DNA from: Actinomycetes bacterium
GTDB lineage: Bacteria; Actinomycetota; Actinomycetes; Actinomycetales; Cellulomonadaceae
Direction: 5' to 3'
Assembly: GCA_023462275.1 (NCBI GenBank)
Contig: JAEWYD010000218.1
Location: forward strand, 1-10,689
DNA length: 10,689 nucleotides
Of this stretch, positions 1 to 7,285 are shown piece by piece (position 1 is the stretch's first letter; every line of letters starts with the position of its first letter). Position numbers and translations under genes: made by a program. The notes beneath the pieces were generated by a model. That model saw nothing but the letters and a program-made list of their open reading frames with translations, made no database searches and was not told the origin of the DNA.

Positions 1-7
1 ATGATGC

Positions 8-475
8 TCAGGCGACGGGGCTCACGAGCTCGGGCTTCGGGGCCAGCTTCAGCAGGGCCCAGCCGATGAGGAGCTGGAGGATGCCCATGCCACCGGCGAA
101 GAACGCGACGCCGAAGGCGATCACCGAGGAGAAGAGCGAGGTGCGCAGGAACGAGCCGTTCATGACCGTCTCGCGCAGCGGGTCCTCGCGGTCGAGCTCG
201 GCGTAGGTCTTGCCGCCGGAGGCCTCGAGCGCGTGGTGGTTGATGATGTCCGCCTGGATGTACGCGTCGATCGGGCCGTTCACCTGGTTGCCCTGGAAGG
301 CCTTGGCGTCGTCCGGGATGATGATGTTCTCCGCGACGAGCTGGCTGCGGACGGTGAACCAGGTCACGGTGCCGGCGACGATCATCACGGCGCCCGCGAC
401 GAGCAGCAGGATGCCGATGATCCGGACGGCCTTGTTCTGGCGGGTTGCGGTGCTGGTGACGGTGGCGGTGGCCAT
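8..475 (-). CDS. Small two-TM membrane protein (family often mislabelled 'aromatic ring-opening dioxygenase LigA')
   Basis: A 155-residue protein starting at ATG (475) and ending in TGA (8-10). A purine-rich SD-like AAAGGGA lies about 5 nt before the ATG, which supports this start. It has a basic N-terminus, a hydrophobic segment at about residues 18-40, a hydrophilic loop at about 41-110 (including NGPIDAYIQADIINHHALEASGGKTYAEL), and a long hydrophobic stretch at about 112-143 that could be one or two helices. I recognise the loop pattern, with ADIINxHALEASGGKTYAEL, from a conserved actinobacterial family that databases often name LigA. Nothing in the sequence resembles a ring-cleaving dioxygenase: there are no metal-ligand motifs, and it is a short membrane protein. 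The function is unknown. It is transcribed away from the glycosyltransferase upstream and has a 217-bp upstream gap containing hairpins and an operator-like motif, so it is probably a regulated single gene. Confidence 0.85.
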   Translation of the reverse strand: MATATVTSTATRQNKAVRIIGILLLVAGAVMIVAGTVTWFTVRSQLVAENIIIPDDAKAFQGNQVNGPIDAYIQADIINHHALEASGGKTYAELDREDPLRETVMNGSFLRTSLFSSVIAFGVAFFAGGMGILQLLIGWALLKLAPKPELVSPVA

Positions 476-481
476 GTCGAT

Positions 482-551
482 CCCTTTCCCAGGACTACTT
501 CAAAGGGGCCGTGGCCGGTAGCGCCGGCCTCGGGGAGCTCTCTTCAAGCTC
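482..551 (-). promoter_or_regulatory. Structured 5' leader of the small membrane protein, with an SD-sequestering hairpin
   Basis: Three inverted repeats stand in tandem in the putative leader. In mRNA order (minus strand): GAGCT/AGCTC (551-547 with 539-535, 7-nt loop); GGCCGG/CCGGCC (529-524 with 518-513, 5-nt loop); and CCCTTT/AAAGGG (507-502 with 487-482, 14-nt loop). The 3' arm of the last hairpin contains the SD-like AAAGGG of the gene starting at 475, so this stem would hide the ribosome binding site. The repeats are seen directly. A regulatory role is inferred, and no known riboswitch class is recognised. Confidence 0.4.
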
Positions 552-589
552 ACGGCACAAGCCTGACTTAACACGGCGCCTTACGTGTA

Positions 590-616
590 GGCCCATGGTC
601 CGGGAGACCTAGGTCC
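590..616. promoter_or_regulatory. Tandem GGAC-N4-GTCC-like operator candidate
   Basis: On the minus strand, GGACCTAGGTCT (616-605) and GGACCATGGGCC (601-590) lie head to tail, 15 nt start to start. The first contains a perfect 10-bp palindrome, GACCTAGGTC (606-615). Both fit GGAC-N4-GTCC, the second with one mismatch, and this is the core of the DosR/DevR dormancy-regulator box of actinobacteria. The site is about 115-140 nt upstream of the ATG at 475, a plausible activator position for that gene. The similarity is to the core only, so assignment to a DosR-type regulator is tentative. Confidence 0.35.
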
Positions 617-659
617 TTTTTTGCACGGTGATCATGGCGCTGCCGCCGCTATTAACACG

Positions 660-695
660 CCCGGTTTGCCCGGGAATTGACACGGTCGGGTGTCA
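660..695 (-). terminator. Possible terminator after the glycosyltransferase gene (two small hairpins)
   Basis: The glycosyltransferase stop codon is itself the start of an inverted repeat, TGACAC/GTGTCA (695-690 with 683-678, 6-nt loop). It is followed by CCCGG/CCGGG (674-670 with 664-660, 5-nt loop). There is no U-tract afterwards, so this would be a U-less actinobacterial-type terminator or merely a 3'-end protecting structure. Both stems are short. Confidence 0.3.
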
Positions 696-1808
696 GCGCA
701 GGGCGGCGGCGCGGGCGTACTCCGCCTGCGCCGCGGCGAGCGTCACGTCCCAGCCCTGCAGCGGGCGGTGAACGCGGGCGTGGGCCCGCAGGCCCTCCAG
801 CAGCGTGCGGTCGCGCACGAGCCGCACGATCGCCCGGGCCATGCAGGCGTCGTCGTCGACCAGCAGACCGTCCACGCCGTCGGTGATGAACTCGGCGATC
901 CCCGTCCCGCGGCGCGCGACCACCACGAGCCCGGCGGCCCGGGCCTCGAGCGCCGCGATGCCGAACGCCTCGAGGACGGCGGGCGCGAGGAAGACGTCGG
1001 CGTCCGCGTACTCGGCGCGCACCTGCTCCCGCGGCATCCGGCCGCGCAGCCGCACGATGTCCACCAGGTCCCGCCGGACCAGCCGGCGGGTCATCCCCGC
1101 GCGGCTCGGTCCGTCCCCGATCACGTCCACCGCGAGGTCGCCCGGCTCCAGCTGCGCGACGGCGTCCTCCACGATCGCCAGCAGCGCCTGCCCGCGCTTG
1201 CGGGGGGCCAGGCGCATCGTCGCGACGCAGCGCAGCGGTCGCGCGCCCGTCCGCGCGGGCCCGGGCACCCAGCGGTCCAGGTCCATGCCGTTCGGCACGA
1301 CGCCGACCGCGCCCCCGAAGACCTCGCGCACCCGGTCCGCCGCGGCGGAGCTCACGGCCGACAGGGCCACCGGGGCCCGGTCCCAGCCGCCCAGGCGCGC
1401 CAGGGCGCGCAGCGCCGGAACCGTGCCGTCGAGCATGCAGTGCCACGTGACGGCCAGGGGCAGCCGCTCGGCCCGCGCCAGCCGGGCGCCGTCGTACGCG
1501 AACGGCGACACCACGCCCGCGTGCACGTGCACGACGTCGGGCGCCAGGCCCCGCATGAGCAGGCGCATCCGCGGCGGTGCGGCCGGATTGACCGGGAGCT
1601 CGAACGGCATGGGGGCCGCCAGCCGGTGGACGCGGACGCCGTCGTCGTCGGTGACGAGGCCGCCGCGCTCACCGTGCTCCCCCGCGGTCGCGGTGAGAAC
1701 GTGGACGTCGTGGCCCTGCGCCGCCTGGGCGCGGGCCAGGTCGCGGACCTGCGTCTCGATGCCGCCCGTCCGGGGGGCGTAGCAGTCGGAGACGTGGAGG
1801 ACCCGCAT
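693..1808 (-). CDS. GT4-family glycosyltransferase (GT-B fold)
   Basis: A 371-residue cytoplasmic protein from ATG (1808) to TGA (693-695). It has the usual length and layout of a GT4 retaining glycosyltransferase. The N-terminal Rossmann domain opens MRVLHVSDCYAPRTGGIE (Gly15-Gly16 with Glu18), followed by the acceptor-side segment DVVHVHAGVV near residues 91-100. The hinge has VPNGMDLDRW (171-180). The nucleotide-sugar half has the EX7E element EAFGIAALE, with Glu280 and Glu288. Sugar donor and acceptor cannot be read from sequence; relatives include PimA/MshA-type enzymes and polysaccharide or antibiotic glycosyltransferases. There is no signal peptide or TM segment. It stands alone and divergent from a diguanylate cyclase, which makes a role in envelope or exopolysaccharide synthesis attractive but unproven. 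No SD precedes the ATG; a TACCCT hexamer 6 nt upstream suggests a leaderless mRNA. Confidence 0.88.
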   Translation of the reverse strand: MRVLHVSDCYAPRTGGIETQVRDLARAQAAQGHDVHVLTATAGEHGERGGLVTDDDGVRVHRLAAPMPFELPVNPAAPPRMRLLMRGLAPDVVHVHAGVVSPFAYDGARLARAERLPLAVTWHCMLDGTVPALRALARLGGWDRAPVALSAVSSAAADRVREVFGGAVGVVPNGMDLDRWVPGPARTGARPLRCVATMRLAPRKRGQALLAIVEDAVAQLEPGDLAVDVIGDGPSRAGMTRRLVRRDLVDIVRLRGRMPREQVRAEYADADVFLAPAVLEAFGIAALEARAAGLVVVARRGTGIAEFITDGVDGLLVDDDACMARAIVRLVRDRTLLEGLRAHARVHRPLQGWDVTLAAAQAEYARAAALR

Positions 1809-1814
1809 CCGGCC

Positions 1815-1820
1815 AGGGTA
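1815..1820 (-). promoter_or_regulatory. Candidate -10 box, leaderless start of the glycosyltransferase
   Basis: On the minus strand TACCCT (TAnnnT) ends 6 nt before the ATG at 1808, so transcription would begin at or next to the A of the start codon. There is no purine-rich SD in the gap. No convincing -35 is seen. Confidence 0.45.
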
Positions 1821-1882
1821 GTCCGGACGGCGTCCGACGGACGGGCCCGCGTGGGCACCCCCGGGCGCCCGTGGACCACGCG

Positions 1883-1894
1883 TCACCCGGGTGA
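1883..1894. promoter_or_regulatory. 12-bp perfect palindrome TCACCCGGGTGA, operator candidate
   Basis: A perfect palindrome lies in the 147-bp divergent gap, 61 bp upstream of the GTG start of the diguanylate cyclase and 74 bp upstream of the glycosyltransferase ATG. It is long enough to be unlikely by chance at one chosen site, although the GC-rich background raises the odds. It could bind a dimeric regulator of either gene. The regulator is unknown. Confidence 0.35.
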
Positions 1895-1955
1895 AAGGGC
1901 GGTCGGCGGCCCGCAGACCGGTCCACCGTGGCGCGCGCCGGTCGATCAGGTGGAC

Positions 1956-3389
1956 GTGACGACCCCCCGCGCCACGGCGCTCGCGCACGTCGTCTTCGTC
2001 GTGCTCACGGGCATCGCTGCGGTCGTCGTCGCCACCGCGGGGCGCGAGGTCGGGACGTTGGCGGCCACCGTCATGACGACCGTCGTTGTCGGCGGGCAGA
2101 TCGCAGGCCGACGGCTTCGCGAGCGGGCCTGGCGCCCGGTGCTGGCCGGAGTCGTGATCCTCACCGCGGCCGCGGCGAACGCGGTCGTGCAGGTCACCGT
2201 CGGGGGCCAGCAGGACGTCACCGGGCCACTCGGCACGGCCGGCCCACCCCTGGGCTACCTCGCCCTGCTGATCGGCGCGACGCTCCTCATCTCCTCCCGC
2301 GACCGGCGCAACACCGGCGCGGTCCTTGACGCCGCCCTCGTCGCCGTCACCTGCACCGTCGTCCTGTGGAGCGGCCTGCTGCGGCCGCATCTGACGGCCA
2401 TCGGCGCCGGGACCGGCCGGACCTGGGCTGCCGCGCTGATCGCCCTCGTCCTCGGCGGGATCCTCGGGGCGCTCGCGCGGACGTGGATGAGCGGCCGGCG
2501 CCACGGCGCCCTCGGCTACATGCTCGTCGCGATCGCCGCCACCTATGCCGGGAACATGACGAAGATCGCCACCTGGACGTCGTCCGAGAGCCGCTCGGCG
2601 TGGTGGATCGGGTTCTTCTGGGCGGTCGCCTACGCGGCGCTCGCGGCGGCGGCGGTCCACCCGTCGGCGAACACCGTGACCGCACCCGCCGCCAGCGACC
2701 GGTTGACCCCGCGGCGGATCGCCTGGCTCGGCGTGGCGCTCCTCGTGGGCCCGATGGTCGCCTGCCTCGAGGACGTCACCGACCGCCCCGTGGACGGCGT
2801 GCTCCTCGCGGCGACCACGCTCGTCGTCGTGCCGCTCGTGCTCGCCCGCGTCAGCCTGCTGGCCCGTCTGCACGTCGCGGCCGAGGACCGGCTGCGGCAC
2901 CTCGCCCAGCACGACGAGCTCACGGGCGTGGCGAACCGCCGGGCGGCCGAAACGCGGCTGCGGCTGGCGCTCGACCGCGTCGCCGAGGGGCGCTCCAGCG
3001 GGGCCGTCGTCGCCTTCGCCGACCTCGACGACTTCAAGTCGATCAACGACCGGCTCGGGCACCAGGTCGGTGACCGGGTGCTGGCCGAGCTCGCCGCCCG
3101 GCTGCGCGCGCACCTGCGCGGCGAGGACACGGTCGCGCGGTTCGGCGGCGACGAGTTCGTGATGATCTGCGAGGGCGATCCGGCGCGGCTCGAGGAGCGC
3201 GTGCGCGACCTGGTGACCGCCGCGCTCGCGGATCCGGTCGACGTCGACGGCGTACGCCTGCCGTGCCGGGCGAGCGTCGGCACCGTCGTCGTGCGGTCCG
3301 GCGAGCGGGTCAGCGCCGACGAGGTCCTCTCGACGGCCGACGCGCGGATGTACCAGCAGAAGGGGCGCACGACGCGCCGCGAGGAGTAG
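1956..3389 (+). CDS. Membrane-bound diguanylate cyclase (GGDEF) with about 10 TM segments
   Basis: A 477-residue protein that makes cyclic di-GMP from two GTP at the membrane. The start is taken at GTG 1956, because AGGTGG (1948-1953) precedes it and the frame upstream lacks the hydrophobic character of the real N-terminus; GTG 1950 is the alternative. Residues 1-305 form about ten hydrophobic helices (roughly 12-28, 34-50, 62-80, 99-113, 122-142, 157-175, 185-205, 216-234, 255-272, 281-303), an integral membrane sensor that I cannot assign to a named MASE-type domain. The GGDEF domain follows from about 310: DELTGVANRR (320-329), the metal-binding loop ADLDDFKSINDRLGH (355-369), GGDEF intact at 397-401, and an inhibitory I-site RGED at 388-391, exactly five residues before GGDEF. 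It is therefore predicted to be active and product-inhibited. No EAL or HD-GYP domain is present. The gene ends 30 bp from the convergent guaA. Confidence 0.9.
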   Translation: MTTPRATALAHVVFVVLTGIAAVVVATAGREVGTLAATVMTTVVVGGQIAGRRLRERAWRPVLAGVVILTAAAANAVVQVTVGGQQDVTGPLGTAGPPLGYLALLIGATLLISSRDRRNTGAVLDAALVAVTCTVVLWSGLLRPHLTAIGAGTGRTWAAALIALVLGGILGALARTWMSGRRHGALGYMLVAIAATYAGNMTKIATWTSSESRSAWWIGFFWAVAYAALAAAAVHPSANTVTAPAASDRLTPRRIAWLGVALLVGPMVACLEDVTDRPVDGVLLAATTLVVVPLVLARVSLLARLHVAAEDRLRHLAQHDELTGVANRRAAETRLRLALDRVAEGRSSGAVVAFADLDDFKSINDRLGHQVGDRVLAELAARLRAHLRGEDTVARFGGDEFVMICEGDPARLEERVRDLVTAALADPVDVDGVRLPCRASVGTVVVRSGERVSADEVLSTADARMYQQKGRTTRREE

Positions 3390-3416
3390 CCGCCAGCCCT
3401 GTGACGGCCGCCCCCG

Positions 3417-4988
<1,572 letters not shown>

Positions 4989-4995
4989 CCCGCGG

Positions 4996-5001
4996 AGTCT
5001 A
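4996..5001 (-). promoter_or_regulatory. Candidate -10 box of guaA, overlapping the DUF3817 stop codon
   Basis: On the minus strand TAGACT is followed by 7 nt and then the guaA GTG. The first three bases, TAG (5001-4999), are the stop codon of the upstream DUF3817 gene. Position and sequence fit a leaderless actinobacterial start. No SD is found in the gap. Confidence 0.45.
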
Positions 5002-5385
5002 GTGACGGCCCTCGATCGCGGCTGCGGCGTCCGCGTGGACGCGGCGCTCCATGACGAACGACATCACCGGCACGACGCCGGCGAGCACCATCGTGACGAG
5101 CCGGCCCAGCCGCCAGCGCATCGCCGACCACAGGTCGATGACCGTGAACAGGTACACCACGTAGATCCAGCCGTGCGCGAACGCGACCCAGGTGCCGATC
5201 ACGGGCTCGGGCGTGCCGTCGTCGGCCACCCCGCCGGCGTGGAAGACGTACTTGAGCACCATCTCGGCCGTGAGGACCAGCAGCATGGTGCCGGTCACCC
5301 AGGCCATCACGCGGTAGCGCCGCAGGGCGCGGGCGGCACGGGCCAGGCGGGCGTCGCGGGCGGTGGCGGTGGTCGGCGTCGTCAT
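4999..5385 (-). CDS. DUF3817 family integral membrane protein
   Basis: A 128-residue protein with three predicted TM helices (about 25-46, 63-83, 95-113) and a basic cytoplasmic N-terminus. The family pattern is clear: YRVMAWVTGTMLLVL, then HGWIYVVYLFTVIDL (71-85), then LAGVVPVMSFVMERRV (101-116). Function is unknown. In Micrococcales and other actinobacteria this family is often found next to guaA, as here, with 10 bp between this stop and the guaA start. I chose ATG 5385 because the family's N-terminus is short; a GTG two codons upstream (5391) is possible, with only a weak GAG-type SD. The open frame continues upstream to about 5550 but that part reads into the divergent promoter region and is not family-like. 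Confidence 0.88.
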   Translation of the reverse strand: MTTPTTATARDARLARAARALRRYRVMAWVTGTMLLVLTAEMVLKYVFHAGGVADDGTPEPVIGTWVAFAHGWIYVVYLFTVIDLWSAMRWRLGRLVTMVLAGVVPVMSFVMERRVHADAAAAIEGRH

Positions 5386-5504
5386 GGGCACACTCGCATG
5401 ATCACGACCGCACAACGGGGCCGCCACCGGAAGTGTTCCCGCCCCGCCCCGGCGCCATTGCGTACCGACCAGTAATGCCGTCGCCGGGTGTCGGACGGCG
5501 GACG

Positions 5505-5510
5505 TAGGCT
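5505..5510 (+). promoter_or_regulatory. Candidate -10 box of the exporter operon
   Basis: TAGGCT lies 8 nt before the ATG at 5519, with no SD in the gap, which fits a leaderless or near-leaderless transcript. It lies in the 133-bp divergent region (5386-5518) shared with the DUF3817 gene. A canonical -35 is not seen. Confidence 0.42.
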
Positions 5511-5518
5511 CGCGCACC

Positions 5519-7285
5519 ATGCGCACGCTGCCGGCCGCCCATCCGGGCACCCCTCCGCTGCGGTCGGCGGCCGCCCTGCTGTGGTGGCTCGCGGCCCGTC
5601 AGCGGGCGTTCGTGGCGGCCGGCGCAGCGGTCGGGACGCTCGCCGTCGTGAGCATGGCGGCCCTGCCGTACCTCCTCGGGCAGGCGGTCGACACGGGCCT
5701 CGAGCACGGCCTGACCGCGCACCTGTGGGGCCAGGCGGGCTGGATCGGCCTGGCGGGCGTCGTCGGCGCCGTCGGCAACGTCGTCGGGCACCGGCTCGAC
5801 GTGCAGAACTGGCTGCACGCCGCGTTCCGCACCTCCCAGCTGGTCGGCCACCACGTCACGCGGACGGGCGACGCCGTCACCGCCGAGCTGCCGACGGGCG
5901 AGGTCGTGGCCACGGTCGCCTCCGACGCCCTGCGGCTCGGCGACATGTTCTACATGGTGTCGCGGTTCATCGGCGGGGTGGTCGCGTACGTCGTCGTCGC
6001 GGTCCTCCTGCTGCGCAGCTCGGTGCCGCTCGGGCTCGGGGTCCTCGTGGGCCTGCCGGTGGTGGCCGCCGCGCTGGCCCTGGTCGTGCGGCCGCTGCAG
6101 AAGCGGCAGGCGGCCCACCGGGCGGCGCAGGGCCGCCTGACGACGCTGGGCTCCGACACGGTCTCCGGGCTGCGGATCCTGCGCGGCATCGGGGGCGAGG
6201 ACGCGTTCGCCGCGCGGTACGCCGAGCAGTCCCAGCGCGTGCGGACCGCGGGCGTGCGGGTGGCGCGGACCCAGTCGTTGCTCGACGCACTCCAGACCCT
6301 GCTGCCCGGGCTCTTCGTGGCCGGCGTCGTCTGGTACGGCGCGCGCCTCGCCGTCGGCGGCGAGATCACCGGCGGCCAGCTCGTGACGTTCTACGGCTAC
6401 GCCGCGTTCCTCACCGAGCCGCTGACCACCGCGACCAAGATGGTGCAGTGCACCGTGCGCGGGGTCGTCGGCGCCCGCCGGATCCTCACCGTCCTGCGCG
6501 TGCCGACCACGGGCGCGGACCCGGAGCTGCTGGGGTCGGCCACGCCCGGCGCCGCCGCGCGCCACTTCGCGGGAGCACCGGTCCCCGTGGCGCTGGCCGA
6601 CGCTGCGTCCGGGCTGCGCGTGCGGGCGGGTGCCCTCACGGCGCTTGTGTCGGCGGACCCGGACGAGACGGCGCACCTCGCCGCACGTCTGGGACAGCTG
6701 GCGGACGACGCCGGCGAGGTCACGCTCGCGGGGCGGCCGCTCAGGGAGCTGCCGCGCGCCGAGGTGCGCCGCCGCGTCGTCGTCGCGGAGGCGACGGCGC
6801 AGCTGTTCAGCGGCGTCCTGCGCGACGAGCTCGACGTGCGGGGCGGCGCGGACGACGCCGCGCTCCAGCGGGCCGTCCACGTCGCCGATGCCGGCGACGT
6901 CCTCGCCGCAGTGCCCGAGGGCCTGGACGGGCTGGTCGAGGAGAAGGGCCGGTCGCTGTCCGGTGGCCAGCGGCAGCGCGTGGCACTGGCGCGCGCGCTC
7001 ACCGCGGACCCCGAGGTCCTCGTGCTGGTCGAGCCGACGAGCGCCGTGGACGCGCACACCGAGGCGCGCATCGCCGCGCGGCTCGCCGAGGCCCGTGCGG
7101 GCCGCACCACCGTCGTCGTGACGGCGAGCCCGCTCGTGCTCGACCACGCCGACGAGGTGGCGTTCGTGCGGGGCGGCCGCGTGCTCCGGCAGGACCCGCA
7201 CCGGGCGCTGCTCGCGTCGTCGGACGAGGTCGGCGCCGCGTACCGCGCCGTCGTCAGCCGTCAGGTGGCGGAGGTGGTGGCATGA
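5519..7285 (+). CDS. ABC exporter half-transporter 1, with degenerate ATPase domain but intact signature
   Basis: A 588-residue type IV (ABCB-like) half-transporter with an N-terminal six-helix membrane domain (about 25-320) and a C-terminal nucleotide-binding domain (NBD, about 350-588). The NBD is catalytically eroded. The Walker A position reads VSADPDETA (about 377-385), without the Gly-rich loop or Lys-Ser. Aligned without gaps to its partner, the Q-loop Gln is Ala425, the Walker B Asp is Val504 (Glu505 remains) and the H-loop His is Ala536. The ABC signature LSGGQRQR (480-487) is perfect. It therefore cannot bind or hydrolyse ATP at its own Walker site but can complete the partner's site. 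It overlaps the next gene by ATGA (7282-7285), indicating translational coupling and a heterodimer. The substrate is unknown; multidrug, lipid or peptide export are all possible. The ATG has no SD but sits just after TAGGCT. Confidence 0.9.
   Translation: MRTLPAAHPGTPPLRSAAALLWWLAARQRAFVAAGAAVGTLAVVSMAALPYLLGQAVDTGLEHGLTAHLWGQAGWIGLAGVVGAVGNVVGHRLDVQNWLHAAFRTSQLVGHHVTRTGDAVTAELPTGEVVATVASDALRLGDMFYMVSRFIGGVVAYVVVAVLLLRSSVPLGLGVLVGLPVVAAALALVVRPLQKRQAAHRAAQGRLTTLGSDTVSGLRILRGIGGEDAFAARYAEQSQRVRTAGVRVARTQSLLDALQTLLPGLFVAGVVWYGARLAVGGEITGGQLVTFYGYAAFLTEPLTTATKMVQCTVRGVVGARRILTVLRVPTTGADPELLGSATPGAAARHFAGAPVPVALADAASGLRVRAGALTALVSADPDETAHLAARLGQLADDAGEVTLAGRPLRELPRAEVRRRVVVAEATAQLFSGVLRDELDVRGGADDAALQRAVHVADAGDVLAAVPEGLDGLVEEKGRSLSGGQRQRVALARALTADPEVLVLVEPTSAVDAHTEARIAARLAEARAGRTTVVVTASPLVLDHADEVAFVRGGRVLRQDPHRALLASSDEVGAAYRAVVSRQVAEVVA
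7270..7274 (+). promoter_or_regulatory. Strong SD (GGAGG) of exporter gene 2, inside gene 1
   Basis: GGAGG, followed by TG, lies 7 nt before the ATG at 7282, within the last codons of the upstream half-transporter. It is the best SD in the window and fixes the start of the second subunit. This contrasts with the SD-less first gene of the same operon. Confidence 0.75.

Noticed and set aside
677..682. Perfect TTGACA -35-like box on the plus strand
   Set aside because: No -10-like sequence lies 16-19 nt downstream and no plus-strand gene follows. It is part of the inverted repeat at the glycosyltransferase stop.
690..1955. Long open frame continuous with the diguanylate cyclase, suggesting an 899-residue protein
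   Set aside because: The part before 1956 is antisense to the glycosyltransferase and reads as His/Arg/Pro-rich non-family text. The membrane domain begins right after GTG 1956, which has an SD.
3389..3408. Hairpin between the diguanylate cyclase and guaA stops as a bidirectional terminator
   Set aside because: GCCGCC/GACGGC pairs only 5 of 6 and has no T-tract; too weak to call.
5463..5474. TACCGACCAGTA as a TetR-type operator for the exporter operon
   Set aside because: Only 4 of 6 pairs are symmetric and no regulator gene is nearby. The position is suggestive but the evidence is too thin.
5488..7281. Open frame joined to exporter 2 as a 1201-residue protein
   Set aside because: It is an out-of-frame reading of exporter 1. 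A strong SD and ATGA overlap mark the true start at 7282.
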